A stretch of DNA of 64,000 nucleotides from Jacaranda mimosifolia (GCA_018894105.1 CM032118.1:31166690-31230689), one strand, 5' to 3'. Shown: positions 46,932 to 60,193, numbered from the stretch's first letter. The notes: generated by a model not told the origin, from the letters alone. Numbers and translations: made by a program.

Positions 46932-49900
46932 CTATATGACTGCCGAAATGCCGCTGCCCACTCCAGACGCAAAGGGGCTCTCAGGTAGATTAAGTCCTTG
47001 AGCACTGCATGGAGAAAAACACAAAGAGTAGGGGGTAATCACAAACAAGGGAAAAAACAAACCTCATATTTTCTACATCTTGTTCAAAGAATTTATATAA
47101 CCACAAAAATGATAAGCAAAAGTAAGGGCGAACGTGAAGGGACCCTCTACAGTTGGATAACAATTTGCTTTCTACATATTATTCAGTTGGATTTTACTCA
47201 TAGTTATTAAGAACACAAAGCGCACTATAGCTTAAAGGTCCTTTAGCGCTATAGCGCATAAGGTAATGCGAACCGTGCTTTATTGAAACAAAACACAACA
47301 AATGAAAATATTGTCATAAAAATGCCAATAAATTTAAACAAGTATAAAATAAATAAACAACAAAATATAAAAAATAATAATAAAAGATAAGATAAATTGT
47401 TCAATATACACACAAATAAATAAAAGTCAAAGTTTCACAATGACTCCGATATCTAATAATCACCACTGAAATCTTCATTCCCAATTGAGAGTAATGACAC
47501 TTGAGAGTTGTGATGGCGGCGGCGGCGGCGGCGGAGGTAAGACTTAAGAGTAATGATAGAGTGTATTTGCAACAACTTTTTATTTTTTCTCTTCAATTTT
47601 ATAGGACTAGACTCTAATGTTAGTTAAGCCTGGGCTTTCGGCTTTGAATTGTGGTCCATTGAGGCGCAAGCTTTAGTAAAATCCACAGTGGATAGCACTG
47701 AGAGGCCGTAGCCCTCTAGCCCATTGAGCCACGCACTTTAGTAAAATCCACAGTACTATGTGCTGCAAGGCGCAAGGGCTGCCCCTTGCTGTGTTATATA
47801 GTGCACAAGGTGTGCGCTTTTTACAACTATGGTTTTACTTAACACGAATAGGATGCTAATAGAGCATAGACAACATTGATGTCTAAAAGGCACAATACAT
47901 TAGTCAACTAGTGTTTCGCAGAATCAACGGACAGAAAGAGGACTTATTATGATGAGGTTCACACAAAATGTCATCAATACTTTTGACATGAGGAAGTTAC
48001 AAATTGTAGCAAAAATTCATATATAAGAAGTGAAAATAATATCTATTGCGTACCTCTCCTGATCACCACAATTGTTAACTGGATGCTTGGGGTTATCGTC
48101 GCTACTAGAACCACTGTTCAGAACATCAAGCACATAACTGAGGCGTTCTGCGGATGGAAAAATGAGGCGATCTGCATAGGTTTGATATTATAATTCTAAC
48201 ATAAAAGATCAAAGATCAAAAATAGAGACCACACTCAATCAAAATGGATTCACAACATAAGCTCCACCTGGAGGTACTGTTAGCTCATCCTTGGAATAAC
48301 CCAAGCGAGGCTGGCTGGCCACAGGTTTGCAACCTAACTGGAGTTGTGAGAGATGCATAGTCTCAAGTTCAAGGGCGCGTTTATGTTCTTCCATTAGCTG
48401 CCTCCGGTATAGCCTAGAGGATTCCCAACCTGAAATCAACATATGAAATTCACATAAGATGTTAGAGAAGCTGCTGTCTTGGAAAGAAAAAAAGGAAAAA
48501 GAGGGGGAGAGTGGAGAAGGAGAGAGAAGCATGAAAATGAACTTGCAAAATAATAAATTACACTGGAGGAACCTTGTGAATCTGACTGAGATCCTTCTGA
48601 TATGAACTTATTATTACAAACATCGAATGTAGAAATAAATAAGACGACGATAGTTGTTCTCAGTCAAATTTATAGCAAAACAGTAAATAATTAGTTCCAA
48701 GGCAAGGGGATTATGGTACTTACTGGCTTGAAGGTCTGAGTCAATATCTATAGGGTGTGAGTGGTAATGCATAGGATGATCAAAATTTTCCAGGTATTTC
48801 CTGCATTGGAAATGAAAAGATGTGTGATATACAAGAACGACTATATTCAAGTTTCTGTTTAAGAGCAGCTAGCAAGTGTAACACAAAGTATAGACATTGC
48901 TAAAGTGTCCGGCCAACCATGAAAAAAAATACCAGGAAAAATTCATTTGGAAAATAAAAAGAAAAAGAAAAGATATCCTGATCCAGACCAGGCATAACCA
49001 CAACTGCCAAAATTTACAATTATCTTAACTTGAGCAATGCCTACAATGTCATCTACTGTGAGATTAAAAACTACCACCTACACAATTTCAGGAATCAGAC
49101 AACACATTATAGGCAGAAGACTGTGAAGCAGAATTCTGAAATGTGACTAGAGAAAGCATACCTTTCGATGAGCTTTGACTTTTCTCTATATGGTTTCACA
49201 AGAACACGAGAACCACAGACACAATGTGGATTTCCCTTCGACAAAATTAGCCTCACAGTGTCTGCACTCATAAAAGTTACAAAACCAAACATCCGCTTCT
49301 GCTGGCAGGGAATCCTAACATCCTGCACTGGTCCAAAGGTACTGCCGAAAAGAAAAAACACACAAGAAAAATTTCAAAAAACATAGAAGAATTAGAGAAT
49401 TCCAAAACTTTTAAGATTGAGCGAAATGCAAGCAACATATTGAATTAAGATTTCATTACCTAAAGTAATTGGAAACATCTTCCTCAGTAAAGGTGCTCTC
49501 AGCAGGAAAAGTCAAATAAATTTGCCGTGAACCACTAACAATGGGACCAGGATCGTTTCTTTCTCCCCTAATGTCCATATACTTCGGAGCATCTTCTGCC
49601 AGTATCACAGCGTGCTGCCCATGAGGCCTAGAACAACAGAATCACAAAACTAACAGTTACTCATGCATTAAATAGACAAATTGAGGCAAGTAAATTACAA
49701 GAGGGAGAACCATAATTAAACCTGTCAATAAGCCTAATACTGTTTTTCAGCCGAGCAAGAAGTTTCGTCAAGCTATAACCAGCTTTACCATGTCTTTGGC
49801 TCTCAGTCAAGTACCCTTCAGCTTGTAGACTTTTACCATATTTCTCATAGTACATCATGGGCAGAGAAGCAATTGACACAGGGTTGCCTCTTCGTGATTT

Positions 49901-50638
49901 CAGAAGCTCTGTGATTTCTAACTCTAGTTTCTCAAGGGACCTCGGTGAGAATACTTGATCTTCTCCAGCTATTTCATGTGAATTAGGACCAAAAATATGA
50001 GGATAACTTTCCAGAAATGATTCGCCATGATAATACCTACAATTACTGCCATGCTTACAAAAGCCCTTATTGAAATAATGACAAGTTTTAAGAGGATGAT
50101 CCATTAGACTTGGAGAATTTCTAACACCCTTGATACTCAGATTGTTGAATGTAGCTTCAGGGCTATAGAAATCATTTGGAAAACTAGAGGGTCCTGATTT
50201 TATAGTTTCTAGTGGATCCTCAGAACCCATACAATCAGAATATGGCATCATTTTGAAAGCCGAATTGGGCATTGGAGGATGGTCAACGGCTAATTGAGTA
50301 TCCCAGTACGGGTCCACCCTTCTAAATGCTGCAGCTGGAGCTGAAAAGGAGAGCGGCGAAGCTGGTGAAAAGGGAGTAAGCTGAAAGGAAGGATCGGATA
50401 AAGAGCAAGTATTCATTGTAGGTGAAATTGGGGGTGAAATGACAGGCGCTAGACGTACAGCTTTTGCTTTTTGTATCAAATTGTGTATTAAACTATCAGG
50501 CCCTAAGGCTAACCTAATCATTTCTTGGTCAGAAATGCCTTGAAAGTAAATATATCCAATGATCTTCTTTGCCATATGCTCTGGTTCCAATCTCGAAATT
50601 CTGTCAATAACAACCTTTGCAGCCTCGGAAGCATCCAT
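46932..50638 (-). CDS. CCCH zinc finger protein with LOTUS-like region and RRM, seven coding exons
   Basis: A probable RNA-binding protein of the plant CCCH-plus-RRM family (AtC3H18/22/46/53/55 type). Exons on the - strand are 50638-49722, 49627-49460, 49341-49162, 48800-48724, 48429-48268, 48171-48054 and 47004-46932. All introns are GT-AG and the frame closes to 1695 nt, 564 residues. Residues 1-65 ([24 protein letters not shown]-like LALGPD) form the helical N-terminal module of the family. One CCCH finger, C-X7-C-X5-C-X3-H, lies at 186-204. Residues about 235-325 ([21 protein letters not shown]) resemble an OST-HTH/LOTUS domain. An RRM is at about 341-417, with RNP2 IYLTFP and RNP1 [10 protein letters not shown] helical Glu/Arg-rich segment follows. 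The ATG is chosen because an acceptor (CTAG) lies a few bases upstream, implying an intron in the 5' UTR. A MITE-like insertion occupies the last intron. Confidence 0.92.
47199..47831. mobile_element. hAT-like MITE in the last intron of the CCCH gene
   Basis: The ends CATAGTT and AACTATG are inverted, with further inverted similarity (AAGCGCAC near 47217 and GTGCGCTTTTT near 47812). Flanks ATTTTACT (47191-47198) and GTTTTACT (47832-47839) agree at 7 of 8 positions, as for hAT target sites. It contains (GGC)n at about 47514-47534 and two copies of CTTTAGTAAAATCCACAGT near 47671 and 47734. Confidence 0.68.
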
Positions 50639-52636
50639 TTCATATCTAGTCCACACAGAAAACACGAGAAAAAAATTAGTAAAACAAAAAATACTTTTCC
50701 AGAATAAATATAATAACAAACCTAGGCCGCTTTTCTAATTAAACATATGAAAATTGTAAACCTTTTGAATTTGTCAGTTTTATTCTTCTTGTAGTTTTGA
50801 ATTAGTCCTTAAACTAGAGGAGAAATAGTAGATCTATGGAGAAAAGGAATAACTGGTGATCTTTTTGTTCATGAAAATTTTTCAGCATGCTAATATTTTC
50901 TTCTCATGTTGTAAATACAATGAAACCATAAAAGAAAAGAAAAAAATCAGCAAAGCAGTCTGTGAGAAAAGCTGTAAAGCAATAAAAAACATGCCGGACA
51001 AATAAAGCAGAACTTTATCCAAAACCAGGAGAAAATTGAATATCAATTCTCCAGCAACAAAAAATCCCATGCACCCAAAAGATGCAACTAAAATAGATTA
51101 CCGAGAGAAGGAAGCCTCAAGCCTAAATTTTCTCAGTAGAAACCAAGAAAAACACAGAAGTGCATGAGTTAATAACACGGTAGACTCCATGTTTGACAGT
51201 CTTTACAAACAGAAAATCAATGAAGAGAACAACAGACTATTTCTTTTTAGTATCAAAATGAAAGACAAAACCAAAAGTTCACTTATAAACACTTTGAATT
51301 CTTGTTGAACTCAAATCCCAGAAAGAGCCATCACCATATAAAACAAGAAGAACCCCTTTTAAGAGAAACTTTCAGAAAAGCCCATCACCACGGCTAAGTT
51401 AAAATTTTTATTTTAATTCTAACACAGCAAATTACCCCAAAAAAGAGGAAAAAAAAACATAATCTTTGTTAACAACTGAAAATACCTATGCGCACAAGTA
51501 TAAACACTTTGTCGAACAAAACCCATGAATGAAAAGACGATCAACTAAGTAAAACCAAGTGTGCAAGAACAACAGATCCAACCTGCCTCAGAAACTTGAA
51601 AAAATGACCAGTATGAGGAAAAGAAGAACTGAAAACTTCTACTACTCTATCTGTATCTCTATGCCAACAAAAACTTGTTCTATCGCTCTAACCCTTTATT
51701 TTTTTATTCTCAGCCTCTCAACTTTATTTCCTAAAACTCCTTAGCACAAATAAACAAAACCATCTTCGTCTTCTCCCAGAGCAAAATGCCAAGAAATAAT
51801 GCTTTGAAGGGGCACAGTGTGTGTCCTCACTATAATATATTGGCAGTTTTTTTATATATTTATTTCAAACCCAAAAAAAAAAAAGAAAAAAAGAAGAAGA
51901 TAATACTCATCCCAGATAAATAATACATGAAAAAAAGGGATTTTCTTTTTTTACTTTTTGGTAACTAATTATCCAGCTAACCCTATTAATATATATATCA
52001 ATTATCAACTAATAAACAAAATCTTTTCCTAGATTTACGACGATATGGTTGATGCCAGCTTGAAACGTGCGTTACAAAAGTACCCTTCATAAATTAACAA
52101 ATTTCCACAAAATATTTTAATTCCTAAGTGGATAAAAAATAATTGAAATTTCGGAAATTCCAATGCGCAGGAATTAGAGAAGTTATTAAGTTAGACCGCA
52201 CATGTCGGCCAAAGTACATCTGTGTTTGTGTGTGGCCAAAACGTCAGTTTTTTGTCTTCAAGGAAATGTGGTCCATCTTTAATACCAACCATTGGATCAT
52301 TTCTGAGATTTTAGGCATGCAAAATTGATTTATTGTTTTTCTTTTTATGATACGTCTCTTCTATGGCGCCTTAAGCTATAAATGTATGTTGGAGACAAGA
52401 AAATGATAATAATTGATGATTAAGATTAGATTATGAATTAGTAGAAGGAATGATATTTGATGGGTCATTGACTAAGCTCATAAGTATCTTGTATAGTACC
52501 TACTACTAATAATTGTTATTAAGTAGGTCCCGCATAATTTGTAGAAAAATAATTTTGTCTCACTCTACCTGTGGATTCTACTTACAAAACTATACCTCTC
52601 TACTAATTTATGCGATATAAATAAGGAAATAACAAC
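50639..52636. other. 5' UTR, 5' UTR intron and promoter side of the CCCH gene
   Basis: Directly upstream of the start codon the - strand has an acceptor (GGACTAG at about 50648-50654). The first, untranslated exon and promoter must therefore lie further up, probably between about 51000 and 51850, where C/T-rich DNA on the - strand gives way to AT-rich spacer. The exact transcription start cannot be read. No other gene was seen. Confidence 0.5.
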
Positions 52637-53009
52637 GGGAATGTTTGGTTATGTTTTTTCAAAACAAAACATATTCTCATTTTTCCTCTAAAATTTTCAT
52701 TTTTCAATATATACATACATATATTATATATTTTATTATTATTTTGACAATAAAAAAATCATTCATTTCTATTTTCAACCCAAAAATCATATAAAAAGGC
52801 ATTAATTTGACAGTAAAAAAATGTCTCCTAAAAAATATAAACAAATATATCAAAACATAGCTTTCACATTCTCTAATAATTTACTCTCAAAACACAACTT
52901 TCACATTCTCTAATAATTTACTCTCAAAACACAACTTTCACATTCTCCAATAATTTATTCTCTCAAAATACATAATAAAATCACACAAAAGACATAACCA
53001 AACATTTCC
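52637..53009. mobile_element. MITE with strong terminal inverted repeats and internal 37-bp repeats
   Basis: The left end GGGAATGTTTGGTTATG and the reverse complement of the right end, GGAAATGTTTGGTTATG, differ at one position. Flanks ATAACAAC and AAAACAAA agree at 6 of 8. A 37-bp unit is repeated three times inside, at 52851, 52888 and 52925. The superfamily is uncertain; hAT is possible. Confidence 0.7.
52851..52961. repeat. Three tandem 37-bp units
   Basis: The units 52851-52887, 52888-52924 and 52925-52961 each contain CTTTCACATTCTC(T/C)AATAAT. Only a few bases differ, so the amplification is recent relative to its surroundings. Confidence 0.92.
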
Positions 53010-56000
53010 AAAACAAATATATATTCTAAAACTTATTCTTCATTTTTATATGTTAAAGTTTTAAGTTTAATTTTTTGTTTATTATATTTATATTGTTTGT
53101 TATTTTCTGCAACATTAGAATAACTTATAAGTAAAAAGAAATTTAGGAGAGTAATCCAAATTAGTATATAATTAACTCTTGAAACAAACACATAATTCAT
53201 CTTTAATTTAATAATAATTGTCAACTCCAAATAGACAATGCAAAGTTTGGGTATTGTCAATTTTGGCATGTCCATATTCGGCACTGCTGGGGTGATATGA
53301 TAGTGTGGTCGTGATGCCATGTCAAACAAATGGGACAGAGCTGGTGCCTAGTGCCTAGTGGTGAATAAATTAATGGGAATCATTTAGGAAATAATAATAA
53401 TAATAATAATAATAATATTTTTTTATGCAAAATGAAAGCAGGGGGCATTCTGGGGAAATCAGTGGTGCCATTTTCTCGTTAGAGGACCGTTTCAATCGGC
53501 AGTAAGCAGGGAGGATGGATAACGTCAGCGAAATGGGAGGGAAAGCAGTTTCTTTTATTTTATTTTCTATTAATTATATTATATTATTATTATTTTTTTT
53601 TTTTTGTAATAATGAAAAAGGAGGGAATGGAATTTGAAATGGAAGTGGTAAAAGTGAGAGAGAAAGCGAGGGGAGCGATAACTGATAAACAGAAATGAGG
53701 AGATATGATGATGATATTTTATATTTGATAGAATTGATGTGGTGGTTTTGTATCCGCCCTGGAATCGGGCCCGTCAAGCATCATAATCTCCACTTCTCCC
53801 GCTTAAGACTTTTTTTTATTTGCGTTTTGACCCTCCTGCTTTCTATAGTTGCTTTTATCATTTTCTTTTTGTTGCGGAATTACGCCGCTTTAAGTCTTTG
53901 ACTATTTACTTACTGCATACTGGCTGGCCTGCGGCTGCTGCATGCCCTTTTGGTTATAATATATCATATTCATACCTATGTATTAAAAGGCAATAGATAC
54001 TTAAGGGCAAGTTTGGTTGAATTTTTAAATTATCTCATTATTATTTTTTATATGATAAATATTGTGATTTTTTTATAATTAATTAATATTTTTGTTGGGA
54101 TGATAATTTGTATATATGACATAAGTAATTTAAAAACAATGATCAAGGTGTTGGATAAATAAAACCAAGGTATTTGCATACATAAGAATGAGTTTGTTTT
54201 ATAAATATGGGTCAGCGTGTTAATTTATTATCATTCAATTCAAAAAATTAAATGATAAAGTTGAATAAAATTGTTATATCCCAACTTTTCATACAAACCA
54301 AACTAGCCCTAATAGATAAAGCACACCTGATGTGTTGCGTTATAAATGTGTGCAATAATATCGCCCTCATATTTGTATGCGTGATGTTTGAGTTCAAATT
54401 TAAGATATTTTTTATATGTGTATATATATATAAATAAAAAGATATAAGGAAAAACAAAACCTGAAGCACACTTGATGCAAAAAATCTTGATGAAACATTG
54501 TAAATGTAAATTCACAAATAAAAAGATGAAAAAATGATAAAATATCTTTTGAATAAAAATTAATTTAATGAAACAAAGAGGAGAGATAAGAGAATATCGA
54601 CACTAACTAAAACGAGAGGAAATGTGTAAAAGTAATTCAGTAGATCTACATTGCTAGGATTTTGCCCAAATTATATGATCAAAACTTTATTATTAAATAA
54701 AACAAATTGAGTTTGTGACCCATTTTTATGTTGGTGTTATTCTGTTTCGATACGTAATTAATTATTCTTCTTAAAAACTGGGGTTTAAGCAAAGATTTCA
54801 TTACTACTTGTTTAGCATTGAGAATATGCCTATTTAAATTGCCATTGGTGGTTATATAATGGCAGACTCTCTCATCTGACGGACACATCAATACTAATTG
54901 AAAAAAGCATGCATTTGACAGTACTATTATTATCCTTTAAGCATATAGAAGTTGACATAATATTTCTTTTTCATATGATCTGCTTTTTTTTTTTTTTTTT
55001 TTTTAAATTAGTTGGTTGGATACAGTTTCTAACATATGGCCCATACTTGAACGTGTTAGTTTAGCATTATCCGTTTTACAATCTGCTAGCAAAAATATCT
55101 GTTTTGTTTAAATCGCCTCTACAACTGTGCGGTTGTGTATAATTTTATTTACAATACACATAAGTTGGAGAGATGCTAACACTATATTACACTAACAGTC
55201 TTGACATATTCGATGTATGTATTAAAATTTTTATAACATAAAGTAAATAAAATAAATATTTATTTTTAATATAATATTAATATTATAAATAATATCTGAT
55301 ATATTTATTTAAATTTTTACATAAGTAATAGCAAAACGTTATGATAAGATTTTGAGGTAGGTTTTCTTTGAATTTTACGATTGTGGAGTGTGGTGAATTC
55401 TCATGATTCAAATTTATCTATACTATTAATGAAGCATCTATTTTCTTTTTGGTGTGTTTTTTGAGTGATGTGTCTAAAATGCCTTCACTTTTTTTTAAAT
55501 CCTCATAACTACAGCTTACGTAATAATTACCATCTATAATCCACAATTTTATAACCCATAATTATAATTTAATCATACTCTTATCATTGTTATTTATGTA
55601 AAAATTTGTATAAATATATTAAAATATTAATATTGTATAGAAAATAAGTAATTTTATTTATTTTATTCTATAAAATTTTAGCACATGTATCGAATATGTC
55701 AAAAATGATAGTGCTAATAAATATAGGATAGCAATGGTGTGTTTGATTATAATTGAATTAATTTTACCTTAATTTTAAATTTTTAAAATTTCAGGACCTA
55801 CATAAAACAGTTACCGTGAAATTTGTGTAACTTTGGGTTTTTCCCTTCAGTAACTACTCTTCAAGTTACTATTCTCTCCATAATCTAGATCATTCCTGGT
55901 TGCTTGGACCTAGTAATGCTATTTTTTTTTTACCTTCACCTGTTAGTTATACTTAGCCCATTAGCCGTGTTAGCACATCATCGCTATGTGCATAAAATTG

Positions 56001-56014
56001 ATTGATATAATAAT
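53010..56014. other. AT-rich spacer
   Basis: This contains an (ATA)n run at about 53389-53417 and a long T-run at about 54987-55004. No gene was recognised; the short frames in it are AT-rich and unlike proteins. Confidence 0.55.
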
Positions 56015-56560
56015 CACTACAATAAAATTAAGCATTAGAGACACTAAAAAAATACCACTTATATTATGTTATAGTGGCAACTTTATATTTAATGACATTT
56101 TCTAGAATTGCTATTTGTAGCGGTGTAGTTAAAGATATAAATATCACTAAATTACCTTTATTTTGGCATTAATAAAATGCAACAAAAATTGCATCAAATG
56201 ACACATTAAAATGCCATGAAAAATACATTAAATAACATGTTATAGTGCCATTAAAAATTATTTTAAATGGCATGCTAATATGCCACTAAAAATTGCACGT
56301 AGTGGCAGGTTAAAATGCTACAAAAGTTCATTTAAATAACAAGGTAATATGTCATAAAAAATACAATAAATAACATGTTAAAATGTGACAAAAATACTTT
56401 TAAATGACATGCTAATATACCACAAAAAATGCATATAGTGATATTAAAATACTGCAAAAGATTTATTTAGATGACATACTAACATGCCATAAAATTAATT
56501 AAATAACATGCTAAATTAAATGGCAAAAAATTCTTTTGAGTGACATCTAAATCTGCCTCT
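56015..56560. mobile_element. One end of a CACTA-like element with subterminal repeats
   Basis: The segment starts CACTACAATAAAATTAAGC, the terminal form of plant CACTA (En/Spm) transposons. About ten tandem units of 31-37 bp follow at 56195-56540, of the type AAATGACATGCTAATATGCC, like subterminal repeats. The opposite end (…TTGTAGTG) was not found; TAGTG at 57018-57022 is a poor match. It may be a fragment. Confidence 0.5.
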
Positions 56561-57198
56561 AGCACCCCATATATGAAACTCCAACATTATCCAATTGCTT
56601 TGTATAATACACGAACCTGCAACATCTTACTTGAAAAGTTATGAGTTTACTGTCAAACTATCTAGCAAATGTTTATTATAAATTTTCAAAAATATTATTA
56701 TATTTTTATATTTTCAAAGCATATTTTACCAATTATTTAAATATATGCTCGAAATTATTTTATTAAATAATATATTTAAAAAAATGTGAGACATTAAATT
56801 CAGAGAGAAAATATTCAGAAAAAATAATGTATAGGTGAGGAGAAAAAATGGGCAAAAACTTAAATTTTTTATACTTCTTGAAAAATATGGTTAATTTAGT
56901 TGATACACTAAAATTATATTAAGTAGTTAATTTAATTAATACATTATGGTAAGATATAAATTTATAAATTTTATAGTTATTAATAACTAAATTATGAGTA
57001 TTTTTTTAAAGAAAAAGTAGTGATGCTAGTTAAATGCTTTTAACATGTAGTTATGTTAGTAATTTCAATAAAATTATGTTTTTATAATATTTATTAATCA
57101 ATTACTAATTATATTGATAAATAATAAAATACTCAAAATAAATATATTACCTCAAAAGAAATAAAATTATGCATAAGAAGAAAAGTCAACATGACTTA
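56561..57198. other. AT-rich spacer
   Basis: Nothing recognised. Confidence 0.5.
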
Positions 57199-57585
57199 GA
57201 GGGTGTTTGGCTAAACTTACTTAAAACATCTTATAAGTTCCTACATTTTATAAGATGTTTTTGGAGCTTATAAGATGTTAGATCTTATTTTTTAAAAAAG
57301 TTATTGAAGTGTTTGGATAAAAGAAAATTTTGAAGCTTATAAGATGTTAATAATGGTAATTTTGTAATTAAAATGGTTAAAAATGAAGGGACTTGTTAAG
57401 ATCTTAAAAATAAGTTAGGGTCTCCTTACTTTTTTAAAAAGAGCTTATAAGCTCATAACATTTTATTTTAGGATCTTATAAGTTCTTTTTTTAAAAAAAT
57501 TACCAAACACTTTTTATCAACTTATAAGCTCTTAAACATCTTATGAGATGTTTTAAGAAACTTATAAGCTCACCCAAACACCCTC
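57199..57585. mobile_element. Tourist/PIF-like foldback MITE
   Basis: It starts GAGGGTGTTTGG and ends CCAAACACCCTC, a perfect 12-bp inverted repeat, with TTA on both sides (57196-57198 and 57586-57588). The interior folds back along much of its length through repeated CTTATAAG and CATCTTATAAG words. Confidence 0.8.
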
Positions 57586-57588
57586 TTA

Positions 57589-57881
57589 ATAATACTTCTT
57601 CGTTTCAACTTATGTCATTGATCACCATGTCTCTAGAGTGTTTGGGGTTTTTCTTCTTTTTTTATCCTACTCATGCCAACAAATTCAAGAGATATAATAA
57701 TTAAAAGGAATTGATGGGATTATTTTGTAGGATTAATTTTAAGAAGAATATATGATTAGTTTATGATGAATTGTAGTAGGAGAAGAGAAGAAGGTTGAAG
57801 AAGCAAAAAGATATGGAGATATATGTAGTTTTTTTTATTGAGAACTACAATTTCATTTGTGACCTTAATTTTTTCTAGAAA
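57589..57881. other. Short spacer
   Basis: Nothing recognised. Confidence 0.5.
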
Positions 57882-58787
57882 AATTCTAAAAGAAGACCAT
57901 AAATAAATTCATTTTGTGAAAGAGGACACGAATTAAGGCCGTGGCAAAGCTAGAATCATAACTATAAGAAAATAACAAAAAAAGGACAAGACTCGTCAGA
58001 AAAGCATTGCCAATGTCAGAATATGCTTGCGTGGCACTTGATTAGCATAGTTCTATGCATTGTCATGTGCTAGGTCTATTTTGATTTAAAAAAAAAGTTG
58101 CAAAATAGGACCATGAGAAAAGTCATTTGTGGAAGAGGACCAAAATTAAGGATAGCAAAAAAGATAATCGATATTAAGAAGTAGAACAGTAACGAGCAAC
58201 GAAAAAAGATAACCACAAAATTGAAATATTGAGCAGCAAAAAATTAGGTAAAAATTGATGACATCGAAATGCTATAAAATTCATCTGATTCATCCGAAAT
58301 GAGTATTGATACAAAATCGAATGAAAATTGACAATGCTGGAATGCTACAAAATTCAATCACTTCATCCAAAAATGACTAATGATGCAAAATCAAGTATAA
58401 ATTAACGAGTTTGTATCGAGTAAAAATTGACAATATTATTTCTTATTTTAGCTTTATGTGTTATCTTTTTTTTTTTTTTTTGCTCCTTAAATTTGGTTAT
58501 CTTTTTTGCTGCTCCTCAATTCCAAACATCTTTTGCAAAATGGTCTTATTTGTGATCCTATTTTTATTATTTTTTTCTTTATCAAAATACATGTGACACA
58601 TGATAAGGCATGAAACTGTGTAAGCCAAGCGCCACGCAAGCATATTCCGGCATTGATTGTGCTTTTTCGGCAAGCCTTGTTTTTTGATTTTTTTTTTATA
58701 GTTATGGTTTGGCTTTTGTCAACACCTTAATTTCAGTCATCTTTTACAAAATGGCTTTATATATGTTCCTATTTTTACAATTTTTTT
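57882..58787. mobile_element. Large foldback element, about 300-bp inverted arms
   Basis: The arms 57882-58190 and 58478-58787 are imperfect inverted copies. Matching words include AATATGCTTGCGTGGC (left) and GCCACGCAAGCATATT (right), CATAACTATA and TATAGTTATG, and AAAAAAGATAA and TTATCTTTTTT. The middle has a tandem pair of about 73 bp at 58251 and 58324. No coding sequence was seen. It is a candidate Mutator-like MITE or foldback transposon; outer edges are approximate and no target duplication was defined. Confidence 0.68.
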
Positions 58788-60185
58788 TCTTTTTCCCAAC
58801 CAATCAAATATTTAAGAATAAAATAAGTATATCATAATTTGATGTAATGGTGAAAACCATCATTTATTAATATAAGGATATTTTTTTATTTTGAAATAAT
58901 ATAATATAAACAAATATTAAATATAGATATACGTATGCACAATATATTAGTTTGTTCCTTTAAAGAGGGTAGATGGTTTGGCCTCTTTGATTCTTATTCT
59001 CTTTTTTGTTTGTTCGTTTATTTATGTATTTATTTTTTATCCTTTTCAACTTGAATTTGAATTTGAGCATACCTCTATTCTAAACTTCGAACTTTATTTT
59101 GTTTCCAATCTTAGTTTTGAGTAAGTATGCAAATGAGACGAATTGAACGCATTTGTGAGTTGAGCTTAATTTTTACTTTGAATTGATTTTATATTTTCTA
59201 TATTTACATTCTAAACTCATGAGTTAGTGTATAATTTAGATATTTTTAATTTTATTAATATATTATATTACTGATACATATAAATGTGTAAATGTACGAT
59301 GTAATTTTTAGTGAACTTGTCTACAACGATTTATAATAAATTAATGAATATTATAATTTATTAGTTTGAGCTATTGAATTTTTTACTATTTTATTAAAAT
59401 AAAATTTTGAACTTGAACTCATACTCAAATTCGAATTAGAAGTAATCAAACTTGTCGAGCTCAAACTCAAATTTGAATTCGAATTTGAGATCGAATTTGA
59501 GATTTTTCTTTAAACTTGTCTTGACTCGACTTATATAATTGCAACCCTAATTTTGAGTTCTCAAAACTAAAACAATGAAGATGTTGAATAAAAGGTTTAC
59601 ATCACAAGGAAAACAATTTTCTGCTTAAAATTGTAACAGACATATTGGAACAACTTATTTGGACTTGGAGTGCATCCAAGTAGAAGCTGTTTTTAAATTT
59701 TAACTCCTTGATTAATTTTCGGTTCTTGCAGTCGAATGTCAATAATTACAATTTTATTCTTTCAAAAACGTTACGGGTAATATAATTCTAACACCATATA
59801 ATCAAATTATGCTTCTCCATACTGTATTGAAAACATTTCTAATAAATATATTATTAAAACATATAATAATAAACAATTATCCGGTCAGCTACACATATAG
59901 ACAAGTCCGGACGGAAGTAGACAAGTAATAACTATGTATACATCACTAACATCATAAAATTAATTCCTAAAAGAGTACAAAAAGGAAGGGAGGACAAAAA
60001 AAAACCGTTGATGGCATGGATATTTTTTGTGGTTTCCGGAGCGGGATCACATGCAGGGTGGATTTTGTGTGGGGCAAAACCTTATCCGGAATTAAGTCAA
60101 TTAACCCATAGCTGCATGGGATTGGATTACTGGGGACAAAGGAACCTAGTCTCTGTTGCATTACATTCAAGTTCCAACAACTCAA
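58788..60185. other. AT-rich spacer
   Basis: A hAT-like fragment with alternating TTTGAATTCGAATTTGAG words lies at about 59400-59540. A less AT-rich stretch at 60000-60185 has short frames on both strands that I do not recognise. Confidence 0.45.
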
Positions 60186-60193
60186 CTCCTGCC

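Noticed and set aside
53574..53901. Frames with Ser/Leu/Pro-rich or hydrophobic runs
   Set aside because: Simple-sequence composition from T- and CT-rich DNA.
57018..57022. TAGTG as the right end of the CACTA-like element
   Set aside because: The adjoining bases (AAGAAAAAG) do not mirror CACTACAATAAAA, and the 3-bp flanks do not match.
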